Source: Thermincola ferriacetica (GTDB taxonomy: Bacteria; Bacillota; Thermincolia; Thermincolales; Thermincolaceae). Taken from it: a stretch of DNA of 33,835 nt. This document shows positions 25,942-33,509 of the stretch, one piece after another; position 1 is the stretch's first letter; every line of letters starts with the position of its first letter. Both the position numbers and the translations under genes were made by a program. Under the pieces are notes generated by a model. It did not search any database. It saw only the letters and a program-made list of their open reading frames with translations, and had not been told where the DNA came from. The stretch is taken from NCBI RefSeq assembly GCF_001263415.1, contig NZ_LGTE01000030.1, positions 1-33,835 of the forward strand, read 5' to 3'.

Positions 25942-27777
25942 ATGTTTAAAAAAGATGTTGTGTTTTTACACGCTCCCAGTGTATATGACTTTAGAAAAGA
26001 TACCATTATGTTCGGTCCTATCAGCGATGTTGTACCGTCTTCCGCCACCTTTGAAATGTATCCCGTAGGTATTACCAGTATAGCCGATGCTCTCGAACAG
26101 GCCGGTTTTAACGTACAGATTATAAACCTGGCCTATCAAATGCTGCGCGACCCCAAATATGATGTAGAAAAAGTTATATCCCGGCTGAACCCAAGAATGT
26201 TTGCCATCGATCTGCATTGGCTTCCCCATGCACACGGCAGTATAGAAGTGGCTAAAATAGTAAAAAAATATCACCCGCACACTCCCGTTGTTTTTGGAGG
26301 TTTATCTGCTTCATACTATCACGAAGAACTTATAAATTACCCATGGGTGGATTTTGTATTGCGGGGAGATTCTACCGAAGAACCGATGAAGCAATTAGTT
26401 TTGGCTATCCGCAGGGGCATGCCGGTCAATGATATTCCCAACCTTACATGGAAAACGCCCGATGGCAAGGTCAGGGTAAACCCGCTTACACACGTTCCGG
26501 ATAACATGGATTATGTTTCCATTCCCAGCTATAGTTACTGTGTCCGCTCGGTATTTAAATATGCTAACTTGCATAATACTGTTCCTTACTTAAAGTGGCT
26601 TAATTACCCGATTACAGCTCTGTTAACATCGCGTGGCTGTACTCAAAATTGTTCTATTTGCGGTGGCTCACAGGCAGCGTACAAGAAGATTTGTAACCGG
26701 GAAAAACCAGCCTACCGCTCCCCCAAGACCATGGTGGAAGACATACTATTTTTACAAAAACTCGGCCGGGCCCCAATTTTTATTTTGAACGATTTCCGCA
26801 TGGCCGGGCCGGCTCACACTGAGGAATTTTTGAAACTCCTTAAAGAAGCCGATATTAAAAACGAACTGGTCTTCGAACTGTTTTTCCCGGGGGACGATAA
26901 TTTCTTTGCTAAATTAGCCGATGCTGTCCCCAAGTTTAGTCTGGAAATCACCTTGGAATCACATCTTGAACGTATCCGCAGATTTAACGGCAAGTTTGCT
27001 GTACCAAATGAAGTTTTTGAGAATACCGTCGCCTCTGCTTTTAAATACGGCTGCCGAAAAATAGACATCTTTTTTATGACCGGAATTCCTAAACAATCTT
27101 ATCACGACGCTATATCATGTGTAGATTATTGCCGGGAGCTTCTGGACAAGTTTAACGCTGATAAACGTCTCTGTTTCTTTGTAGCGCCATTGGCCCCGTT
27201 CCTCGACCCCGGCTGTCTGGCTTTTGAAAACCCGGAAAAATACGGCTACCGGCAGTTTTATAAAACCCTTGAAGAACATCGTCAGGGTTTAACCATGCCC
27301 AGTTGGAAATATATTCTCAGTTATGAAACGGATAGTATGACAAGGGATGAAATTGTGGAAGCCACTTACGAAGCTGCCCTGCGGCTCAATGAATTAAAGA
27401 AAGAATATAACTTGATAGAAGAACAGCTTTACCGGCAAATCGATTACCGAATCAGAACGGCGCGGGATATAATAAGGGAAATCGACCAAATCATGACCCT
27501 GTCTGATGAAAAAGAAAAAAAGTTAAAACTTAATGAAATTAGGGTAAAAGTTGCTCAGGTAAATAAAGGCTCGCTTTGCGGTGAAGATGAATTAACCTGG
27601 CCAATCACTGAACGGTTTGCTAGTTTCTTTTCTTTATTTAAAGTTTTAGTAAGTCTTTTCTTTAAGGAATGGGCATTATTCTTCAATCGTATCGGATTTG
27701 AATTGAAGGAACGGAGTTACAGTAGAAATCAAAGAATGGCGATGGCATCTAACAGTAAAAACGACGCGGCACTATGA
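25942..27777 (+). CDS. B12-binding-type radical SAM protein, Ta0216-like (copy 2)
   Basis: A 611-residue paralog of the preceding gene, colinear from the first residues (VVFLHAPSVYDFRKDTIMFG) to the charged tail. The radical SAM cysteines are C233, C237 and C240 in CTQNCSIC, and the putative corrinoid-site motif reads DLHWLPHAHG, with Ala where copy 1 has Cys. The main differences are in the C-terminal tail, which is a few residues longer and ends in a low-complexity Asn/Ser/Met stretch. The ATG at 25942 has GAGGTG six bases upstream; an in-frame GTG at 25933 belongs to that site. Function unknown, and no substrate-revealing neighbour is present. Confidence 0.87.
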   Translation: MFKKDVVFLHAPSVYDFRKDTIMFGPISDVVPSSATFEMYPVGITSIADALEQAGFNVQIINLAYQMLRDPKYDVEKVISRLNPRMFAIDLHWLPHAHGSIEVAKIVKKYHPHTPVVFGGLSASYYHEELINYPWVDFVLRGDSTEEPMKQLVLAIRRGMPVNDIPNLTWKTPDGKVRVNPLTHVPDNMDYVSIPSYSYCVRSVFKYANLHNTVPYLKWLNYPITALLTSRGCTQNCSICGGSQAAYKKICNREKPAYRSPKTMVEDILFLQKLGRAPIFILNDFRMAGPAHTEEFLKLLKEADIKNELVFELFFPGDDNFFAKLADAVPKFSLEITLESHLERIRRFNGKFAVPNEVFENTVASAFKYGCRKIDIFFMTGIPKQSYHDAISCVDYCRELLDKFNADKRLCFFVAPLAPFLDPGCLAFENPEKYGYRQFYKTLEEHRQGLTMPSWKYILSYETDSMTRDEIVEATYEAALRLNELKKEYNLIEEQLYRQIDYRIRTARDIIREIDQIMTLSDEKEKKLKLNEIRVKVAQVNKGSLCGEDELTWPITERFASFFSLFKVLVSLFFKEWALFFNRIGFELKERSYSRNQRMAMASNSKNDAAL

Positions 27778-27786
27778 AAAACTATA

Positions 27787-28186
27787 AAAGCTTAAATAAT
27801 TCCTCCGCTCCAATATTTTCAGGCCAGTCTATAGAAGGGGTGGGTGGGCTCTCCGCTACCACGGAGCTTTATGCTGCAAAACCTTGCCAAGAAGGCAGTA
27901 TTCCCGAACTCGATGGCTCATGATGATATCCTTAATATCTAGGCCGCCTCCCGTCCGGGACACTCAACCTGAGTTGAGTGCCGGACTTCCCGGCGGCCTT
28001 CGCCATCTTCAAACATGCGGGAACCTCCTGCCTTCTTGTCTGCGGTTTTGCGGGGCCAGTCGCTCCTTATCGGTAGCCTGAGAACCCCACCCACCCCTCC
28101 ATAAAAACCGGCAGATTAAAGTAGAGCCCCGCTTCGGAAAATATTTAAGTTCCTCGAATTTATCCGAGAGACCTTTGTCGACAGCC
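27787..28186. repeat. Composite intergenic repeat with insert (copy D)
   Basis: Bases 27787-27848 are the reverse complement of the right half of copy C (up to the core GGGGTGGGTGGG). Bases 28083-28186 are the reverse complement of its left half, ending TTTGTCGACAG. Between the halves, where copy C has a 9-nt loop, there are ~235 bp: a segment matching 363-400 inverted, a 57-bp imperfect hairpin (27942-27998, GGCCGCC ... GGCGGCC), and a segment matching 1-70. No gene was found in 27778-28274. Confidence 0.8.
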
Positions 28187-28236
28187 TGAAATACGTGGTA
28201 AACAACCGCGCATTTTTACTAGGGATCAAAAACAAA

Positions 28237-28260
28237 ACACATGGCACTTCTACCATGTGT
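28237..28260 (-). terminator. Terminator of tRNA-Asn
   Basis: A perfect 8-bp stem ACACATGG/CCATGTGT with an 8-nt loop, followed on the minus strand by TTTGTTTTTG, 14 bp after the tRNA 3' end. Confidence 0.85.
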
Positions 28261-28274
28261 GATAAGCTTTTCTA

Positions 28275-28349
28275 TGGCTCCCCGGGCAGGACTCGAACCT
28301 GCAACCTACCGGTTAACAGCCGGGTGCTCCACCATTGAGCTACCGAGGA
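28275..28349 (-). tRNA. tRNA-Asn (anticodon GTT)
   Basis: A 75-nt tRNA with a 7-bp acceptor stem (TCCTCGG with CCGGGGA, one G-U), discriminator G and encoded CCA. The anticodon arm reads CGGCTGTTAACCGG with GTT in the loop, and the T arm contains GGTTCGAGTCC. A single tRNA gene with its own terminator. Confidence 0.96.
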
Positions 28350-28433
28350 ACGCTTTTCATGACAACTATTATAATAACATAAGTTTTTTATTAATGCAAG
28401 TGTCAATGTTTGGTTTCATTCCCAAAACTGAAT

Positions 28434-28640
28434 TCAATCTGAAGGCCTACATGAATAGCACATATTCCTATTAGGAAGAAGCGTTGGCGGCACTTTTCCG
28501 CCAACTAACATAATTTCAAAACGGGCACATTTGTCATAATTTCTCGTACAATAATAAGTCTCAATTTGTCTCCTCAAAACAGGTAGTAGGTTTGCTCCAT
28601 TAAGCAAGTAACAATCATCTGTTTTCGGACACAACCCCAC
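28434..28640 (-). CDS. Small Cys-rich conserved protein
   Basis: A 68-residue protein with cysteines at 4, 10, 31, 38, 61 and 64. The layout CPKTDDC, YYC-x6-CARF, GGKVPPTLLPN recalls small clostridial proteins of the type CPx4C...YCx6CARY...VPxxLxPN, which are often single genes near signalling proteins; their function is unknown. The CxxC at 61-64 adds a possible metal site. The GTG at 28640 is chosen because AGGGGG lies seven bases upstream; a TTG at 28649 would touch the site. A GGCGG/CCGCC hairpin inside the gene encodes the GGKVPP stretch. Confidence 0.6.
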   Translation of the reverse strand: MGLCPKTDDCYLLNGANLLPVLRRQIETYYCTRNYDKCARFEIMLVGGKVPPTLLPNRNMCYSCRPSD

Positions 28641-28740
28641 ACTTCGCAACCCCCTTCTTCTTTCTATGGTACTTTTTTATATATAATAAATCATACTTAT
28701 TGTTATGTAACGATAAAAGCGCTAAATTGGTATTTTTAGC

Positions 28741-29262
28741 CACCGAACGGGCGCTACAGGGGTCTAATCGGTAGATTGGGTCCTCAACGCTTCAGTCTTT
28801 TGGCAAGACAACGACCGGTAAGTATTGGCTGCTACTCCTGATTTAATTTTTCATTTAAGTATTCGGGTATTGTGCCTGAAAATTCTCAGCCCTTTTCTGA
28901 GCCGTTGTGGCTTCACCACTATCTCTCAGAATAGGTCCCTATATCGAGACATCTGCTTATACGAACTTTTCGAACGTACCGTTCTTAATCTTCCTTGACC
29001 TTCGGCCCTTCCTCGTTTCGAATACTATGGCCTCTGCCTTACTTCTGCCAGTTCAGCCTTGCCTTGCGACAAGGGTTGTTAGAAGATTGCACTTGCAACC
29101 ATCTGACGGACGGGCTTTGAAGAGCACAAAGCCCCGCGTTGATACGAATTTCTGCAATTCCTGAGCTATCTGAGCAAGTTGTCGATGAAGCCGAAGTCTC
29201 TTCAATGGAAACCCCTAGTTCCTCCGTTAAGGCAGAGACCTTGTGGGCCTATAAGCGACACG
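28741..29262 (-). ncRNA. Hairpin-rich non-coding region, possible structured RNA or group II intron relic
   Basis: No convincing gene lies between the Cys-rich gene and tatA, but the stretch is rich in small perfect hairpins: 28795-28809 (GTCTT/AAGAC), 28896-28930 (TCTGAG/CTCAGA outer, GTGG/CCAC inner), 29062-29074 (CCTTG/CAAGG), 29087-29098 (TTGCA/TGCAA) and 29112-29134 (GGGCTTTG/CAAAGCCC). Read on the minus strand it begins GTGTCGC seven bases after the tatA stop codon and contains GGCAGAGGCCATAGTA, which resembles group II intron domain I sequences as I remember them. The 33-nt hairpin at 28897-28929 is the size of domain V but lacks its usual AGC triad. Strand and class are uncertain. Confidence 0.35.
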
Positions 29263-29267
29263 TTCAA

Positions 29268-29444
29268 CTAATTATTTTGCTTTTTCGCATCGCCATCAGT
29301 ATTTAAAGAATTCCTGAATTCACGAATAGTATCTCCCATTGCCTTTCCAACCCCTGACAATTTACCCGGTCCAAATATAATCAATCCAATAATCAATATA
29401 ATAATAAGTTCCGGAACCCCTAGGTTCGGCAAAAAGCCAAACAT
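29268..29444 (-). CDS. tatA: Twin-arginine translocase subunit TatA
   Basis: A 58-residue protein with the full TatA plan: a short N terminus (MFGFLPNLGVPELIII), one membrane helix (about residues 11-24, LIIILIIGLIIF), the FGPGKLSGVGKAMGDTIREF amphipathic helix with the conserved FGP hinge, and a short charged tail (DGDAKKQNN). TatA oligomers form the export channel for folded Tat substrates. GGAGGTG lies just upstream of the ATG. It follows the regulator by 35 bp in the same direction as a Tat-signal flavoprotein gene, suggesting dedicated supply. No tatC is in the window. Confidence 0.93.
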   Translation of the reverse strand: MFGFLPNLGVPELIIILIIGLIIFGPGKLSGVGKAMGDTIREFRNSLNTDGDAKKQNN

Positions 29445-29479
29445 ACTTCTGCACCTCCTGCACTATCGTAATCATAAAA

Positions 29480-30676
29480 TTAATTTAAAAAGCCGAGCAC
29501 TGTCAGTGTATCCCATACTTTAATGGCCGTATACAGATTTACCCGATCATTCATACTAGAGAGATCAGCATCAAGTAACTGTTCAATCTTAGCTACCCGG
29601 TAACGCAGGGTATTTACATGGATAAACATACTGTCGGCGGTAACCTTCCAGTTAAGCCCGGAATCAAGAAATTTTCGCAGAGTTGGCAGTAATTCATCCG
29701 TTGTTTTTTCATCATGCTCTACCAATGGGCCCAGGGTTTTTTGGCAATATTTTTTTACATTCTCCTCATCCTGTGAAAAAATAAATGAGAATATACCCAG
29801 ATCAGAAAACCTTTGGATAAACCCCTTTTTCCCCATCAGACCCGGCAAAACTAAGGCAATTCTAGCTTCAATGTAACTTTTATGCAAATCCTTTATTGTA
29901 TACATTTGGCCTAGGCCGGCAGAAATAACAATGTTAAATTTGTTTTCAACAGCTTTTTTCCAATTATCGAACTTAGTCGACTTGGGTAAATCAGGATACA
30001 TCTCAAGGGTATCCTCTCTATAAAGAGCCGGAATAAAAAACATAAGGTAATGGTCCCAGTAAATAGGGATAAATTCGACATTATGTTTTTTCGCATACTC
30101 AACCGTATAGAAGCGGATTGTACCTAAATCTATTTCTGTTTCTGCTTCATCGATTTGTGCTAACAAAACAAAGTAAGGGTTCTTATTAATATCTAAGGCT
30201 CTTTCACACATTTTAATAATATTTCTTATATTTACAGAATTTTTTATGAACAAGTCTTCAGCAAATTTTTTTTCAAATTTCTCTTTTTCACTTCTAATTA
30301 TATATAAACTAAAAAAATAATTGTTTATCGCGAGCCTGGCTTCAGAAATAACAGGGATAGTTTTAGAAATCATGTCCTTGGGCAGGTTTTTAATAATAAC
30401 GAATGCACGTGTATTCTTATGACCCAATTGGCAGAATAAGGATCCATCTTCTTCCTGGTAATAATATTCTTCTTCATTAATGCCTGGCGGCAATGTAATA
30501 AAGAGATTATCAACGGATGCATCAGTACTTTCTGTAGAAGGATAGTGGATATAACCGGTATTATCAGTTATTATTACAGGGCGATTTAATTTTTTTTTCA
30601 GATACGCTGCTACAAAAGGCAATCCGCGTTCCATCATTCCTTCCAATAAGTACACGTTTGTAGGTGGTAAAGACAT
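29480..30676 (-). CDS. PucR/CdaR-type transcriptional regulator
   Basis: A 398-residue regulator. The C-terminal ~60 residues carry the PucR-type helix-turn-helix (FLDSGLNWKVTADSMFIHVN, then TLRYRVAKIEQLLDADL), seen in CdaR, PucR and related activators. The middle (~170-300) has the GGDEF-like fold region of CdaR proteins, and the N-terminal ~150 residues may sense a ligand. The second ATG (30676) is chosen since GGGGG lies about eight bases before it; the first ATG (30682) is too close. It lies between the flavoprotein and tatA, so the likely target is the divergent promoter region with the 17-bp repeats at 32636 and 32770. Confidence 0.85.
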   Translation of the reverse strand: MSLPPTNVYLLEGMMERGLPFVAAYLKKKLNRPVIITDNTGYIHYPSTESTDASVDNLFITLPPGINEEEYYYQEEDGSLFCQLGHKNTRAFVIIKNLPKDMISKTIPVISEARLAINNYFFSLYIIRSEKEKFEKKFAEDLFIKNSVNIRNIIKMCERALDINKNPYFVLLAQIDEAETEIDLGTIRFYTVEYAKKHNVEFIPIYWDHYLMFFIPALYREDTLEMYPDLPKSTKFDNWKKAVENKFNIVISAGLGQMYTIKDLHKSYIEARIALVLPGLMGKKGFIQRFSDLGIFSFIFSQDEENVKKYCQKTLGPLVEHDEKTTDELLPTLRKFLDSGLNWKVTADSMFIHVNTLRYRVAKIEQLLDADLSSMNDRVNLYTAIKVWDTLTVLGFLN

Positions 30677-30775
30677 AAACATTACCCCCTTGCATCTGAA
30701 TAATATATACAGGTGATGTTCGGAAGCTTTACATTAATTATCATAACACATACAATTCATTATATCCAACTTTCT

Positions 30776-30807
30776 AAAAATGGTAGAGCCTTATATAAGA
30801 CTCTACC
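30776..30807 (-). terminator. Terminator between flavoprotein and regulator
   Basis: On the minus strand GTAGAGTCTTATATAAGGCTCTAC, a nearly perfect 24-base palindrome, is followed by CATTTTT. It would end or reduce transcription from the flavoprotein promoter before the regulator gene. Confidence 0.7.
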
Positions 30808-30835
30808 TGAAAAAGGGTTGGAGAATTGCAGTAAA

Positions 30836-32548
30836 TCATGGTTTCTGGGCTAGTATATTTTTTGCAGCCATCCTGCCAAAAGTCATGGCCCGGCCATGGC
30901 TAACACCCTGTACTGTTATTGGATAATCGTTAGCAAAGAAACTTCCGGAGACGTTACCTGCTGCATACAATCCTGGAATAGGATTCATTTCTGTATCCAG
31001 CACTTGTAACTTGTGGTTAATTTTTAAACCGCCAAGAGTCACCAACAAGCAGGTCCCCAGTTTAGCTGCATAAAATGGCGCTTTTTCTATAGTTGTCAGA
31101 CATTCAGGCCGTTTTCCGAAATCTTCATCTACGCCTTTCCTCGCCAGTTCATTATATCTTGCTACAGTTGCTTTAAAAGTCTCAGCAGGTACGTCCATCT
31201 TCCTGGCAAGTTCTTCAATGGTATTGGCGCTTTTTATAATTCCTTTGGAGACAAGCATATCAATTTCCTCTGGAATATGAAGTGGCGGTCTCATTGCTTT
31301 ACATATAATTGAACCAAACTTTGAAACTTCTTGTGGCCACTTGGCATCCCATATAACCCATTTAAAGTTATGACCCTTTTGCTGCCTGTCTTGATTACAG
31401 ATGTACGCAAAAGGTAGGTCTTCGTTTCCGTATCGCTCCCCTTGCAAATTAACGTTTAACCATGGTTGGCGGGTCAGGGGAACCGGTTTATACCCAGGAG
31501 GCAGGCCATCTAAAGCAATGTCAAAATACATCGCACAGTGCGGCGGTTCATCTATTGCTGCCCCGATCCACATACCCATCATATGACCATCACCGGTATT
31601 CATCGCGGGGGGATATGCAACACCGTATATATATTCAGATGATGGGATATATTTTTTAAGCATTTCCGGATTATTTCCGTAGTCTCCCGTGCAAAGAATG
31701 ACACCTTTATTGGCGTTGAATTTGGCGTAAGAGCCATCTTTTCTTCTGGCTATGACCCCGGTTACTCTGCCCTTATCCTTTCTGATAAGCTGTACTGCCG
31801 GTGTTTTATAGCGAATGTCTATTCCAAGTTTCTTGCTTGTCTCTACCAATACATATCTTAAGGCCATTTGTGACGGGAAGTGGAGTTTTGGTTTTTGAGC
31901 TAAGACCGCCTCATTGGCTATAAACTCGCCAGCTTGGATTGTAAAGTATTTGAAGCCTACTTGGTTGAGACTCTGGTGATCCAGTGGAGTTGGATGACAA
32001 GAGATTCCTACGGCTTCTGCTAAATCTACCAGCCAGTCAAAAGTTTCACCACTGTGGTCAGCCCAAACTTTAATCACTCGCTGGTCAGCTTTATATCCTG
32101 CCCATCTCATTAATTCCACAATTACTTCGTTTTTGTCGACTTTATCATTTCCGATTGACTTCTGTATTTTACTGCCAATGACACCGTATTCCATTCCACG
32201 GAAGTTAGCGGTATAACCTTTTTCTAGAACAACTACTTTTGCACCCGCCTGAGCTGCTGTAACAGCAGCACACATTCCTGCCATTCCTGCGCCAACTACA
32301 ACGACATCTGCCGTAACCGTCTCTTTAATATCTTTTTCGGGAATCGGCGGAGGTGGTGCCTCAAAGCTGGCTTTTTCAGATATAGCTCCCGAAGCAGGGC
32401 TAGATGCCTGTGTATCCGTTTCATTTGCACAACCCGCCAATAAACCTCCGGAAGCCAAACCCACTGTGGCAAACACACCACCTTTCAAAAAGTCTCTTCG
32501 TGAGACGCCAGTCTGTAGTTTATTTTCCAATTTATTTTCAGAACTCAT
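30836..32548 (-). CDS. Tat-exported FAD flavoprotein, fumarate-reductase family
   Basis: A 570-residue exported flavoprotein. It has a Tat signal (SRRDFLKGG, Arg17-Arg18) ending in a lipobox LLAGC (Cys40), so it is probably a Tat lipoprotein on the outer face of the membrane. The FAD-binding motif ADVVVVGAGMAGMCAAVTAA follows a short Pro-rich linker. The C-terminal FAD motif GLYAAGNVSGSFFANDYPIT is present, but the fumarate-reductase GxxRLGGN signature is not, so the acceptor is probably not plain fumarate. The ATG at 32548 has AAAGGAG upstream and puts the twin arginines at the proper distance; 24 earlier codons lack a site. It pairs with a divergent quinol-oxidising-type cytochrome, as in many such respiratory reductases of Desulfitobacterium-like bacteria. 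Confidence 0.9.
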   Translation of the reverse strand: MSSENKLENKLQTGVSRRDFLKGGVFATVGLASGGLLAGCANETDTQASSPASGAISEKASFEAPPPPIPEKDIKETVTADVVVVGAGMAGMCAAVTAAQAGAKVVVLEKGYTANFRGMEYGVIGSKIQKSIGNDKVDKNEVIVELMRWAGYKADQRVIKVWADHSGETFDWLVDLAEAVGISCHPTPLDHQSLNQVGFKYFTIQAGEFIANEAVLAQKPKLHFPSQMALRYVLVETSKKLGIDIRYKTPAVQLIRKDKGRVTGVIARRKDGSYAKFNANKGVILCTGDYGNNPEMLKKYIPSSEYIYGVAYPPAMNTGDGHMMGMWIGAAIDEPPHCAMYFDIALDGLPPGYKPVPLTRQPWLNVNLQGERYGNEDLPFAYICNQDRQQKGHNFKWVIWDAKWPQEVSKFGSIICKAMRPPLHIPEEIDMLVSKGIIKSANTIEELARKMDVPAETFKATVARYNELARKGVDEDFGKRPECLTTIEKAPFYAAKLGTCLLVTLGGLKINHKLQVLDTEMNPIPGLYAAGNVSGSFFANDYPITVQGVSHGRAMTFGRMAAKNILAQKP

Positions 32549-32635
32549 TATATTAGCTCCTTTCAATTTATTTTGTGAAATTATGCGCAATTGAAAAATT
32601 AAAAAAACAACGCACACCAAAATTCAATTTGCTTA

Positions 32636-32652
32636 CGTAGACAATTTCCGAC
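32636..32652 (+). promoter_or_regulatory. 17-bp direct repeat, box 1 (candidate operator)
   Basis: CGTAGACAATTTCCGAC, identical to box 2 and in the same orientation, 134 bp apart start to start. Box 1 lies in front of the flavoprotein promoter. A regulator binding here is inferred; the PucR-type regulator of the same locus is the likely candidate. Confidence 0.7.
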
Positions 32653-32769
32653 GAGTTCAGTATATCACGGACTATTAGATAAATGCTTCGGTTGTTTATA
32701 CAAAATTACAGTCGCATAATTGTTTAATTCTACAAAGACAAATGGTCATGACACATGTATAATTTGTTC

Positions 32770-32786
32770 CGTAGACAATTTCCGAC
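32770..32786 (+). promoter_or_regulatory. 17-bp direct repeat, box 2 (candidate operator)
   Basis: Second exact copy of CGTAGACAATTTCCGAC, in front of the cytochrome c promoter. A weaker shared element (TATTAG) follows each box at about 20-25 bp. Confidence 0.7.
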
Positions 32787-32867
32787 AAAAAATTTTTACT
32801 CAAAAATTATTAGTCTAACAACATTGTTTTAGAAGTTATTCTATACTGAAAAAAAGGAGGATAAAAT

Positions 32868-33416
32868 ATGGAAAGGGACAGTGGGCAACAAATAAATTTT
32901 TGGAAAAAGTCCTTCCAAAATAAGGTACTGCTATTGGTTCTTATCGCTCTAGCAGTTATTGTGATCGGAACGGGTGCAACTTTGAAGGCAAGCGACAAAC
33001 CTGCTTTTTGTACTAACTGCCATATTATGAATACTTATTATAAATCATATAGTGAGAGCAATTTACTGGCCAATAAACATGCTAAAGCAGGTCTAGTTTG
33101 TCACGATTGTCACGAAACCTCAATTACAGCCAAGATAAATGAAGGTATTAAGTATATAACTAATGATTTTAAAACACCAATGAAGCAAAGACGATATTCT
33201 AAGGAATTATGTTTAAAATGCCATAATGATTTTGACAAAATAATAGAAAAAACGCAAAGTTTGGAAGAAGCTAATCCCCATGAATCACACTTTGGTAGTC
33301 AGGAATGCTATGAGTGTCATAGCATGCACAGGCAATCAAATGTAATGTGCTCCAGATGCCATCAATTCCCATGGTATAAAGACCTGGATTCCAGTTGGAA
33401 ACAAAGCGGAAAATAA
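32868..33416 (+). CDS. Membrane-anchored five-heme cytochrome c (NapC/NrfH-like)
   Basis: A 182-residue cytochrome with one N-terminal membrane helix (about 19-38) and five CxxCH heme sites: C48-H52 (CTNCHIM), C78-H82 (CHDCH), C115-H119 (CLKCH), C147-H151 (CYECH) and C161-H165 (CSRCH). The CxxCHxM form of the first site is typical of NrfH, where the Met helps bind heme 1 next to the quinol site. NrfH has four hemes, so a fifth is unusual. The expected role is quinol oxidation and electron delivery to the exported flavoprotein encoded divergently. The ribosome site AAAGGAGG is strong. No cytochrome c maturation genes are visible here. Confidence 0.92.
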   Translation: MERDSGQQINFWKKSFQNKVLLLVLIALAVIVIGTGATLKASDKPAFCTNCHIMNTYYKSYSESNLLANKHAKAGLVCHDCHETSITAKINEGIKYITNDFKTPMKQRRYSKELCLKCHNDFDKIIEKTQSLEEANPHESHFGSQECYECHSMHRQSNVMCSRCHQFPWYKDLDSSWKQSGK

Positions 33417-33433
33417 ACCATAGTTATTGCTTC

Positions 33434-33509
33434 AAGTATAAAGTGCCTCCTGTGATTGGAAGAATGTTTACCATGACATTCATTCCCATCATAAGAGGCG
33501 CTTTTACTT
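33434..33509 (+). terminator. Long imperfect inverted repeat after the cytochrome gene
   Basis: Arms of about 33 bases (33434-33466 and 33477-33509) pair with few mismatches or G-U pairs; the best block is AAAGTGCCTC with GAGGCGCTTT. The descending arm ends in CTTTTACTT. It starts 17 bp after the cytochrome stop codon and fits a terminator, though it is long enough to be a small mobile repeat. Confidence 0.6.

Larger units (their letters stand above)
32549..32867. promoter_or_regulatory. Divergent promoter region of the reductase module
   Basis: A 319-bp A/T-rich region without a gene. The minus-strand -10 candidate is CATAAT (32580-32585) with a TTGTTT 19 bp upstream. The plus-strand -10 candidate is TATACT (32842-32847) with no good -35, suggesting an activator. 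The two 17-bp repeats are about 71-76 bp upstream of the respective predicted start sites. Confidence 0.5.

Noticed and set aside
28350-28420. TTGACA ... TATAAT as the tRNA-Asn promoter
   Set aside because: The two hexamers are about 27 bp apart; the 18-bp alternative uses a poor -10, so no promoter is called.
28483-28505. Perfect GTTGGCGG/CCGCCAAC hairpin, as a terminator
   Set aside because: It lies inside the small Cys-rich gene, encodes its GGKVPP stretch and has no T run after it.
28907-29164. Plus-strand 85-residue open frame as a gene
   Set aside because: It lacks a ribosome site, recognisable motifs and coding-like composition, and overlaps the hairpin-rich region.
32549-32620. 24-codon N-terminal extension of the flavoprotein
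   Set aside because: It has no ribosome site, would bury the Tat motif far from the N terminus, and covers the predicted promoter.
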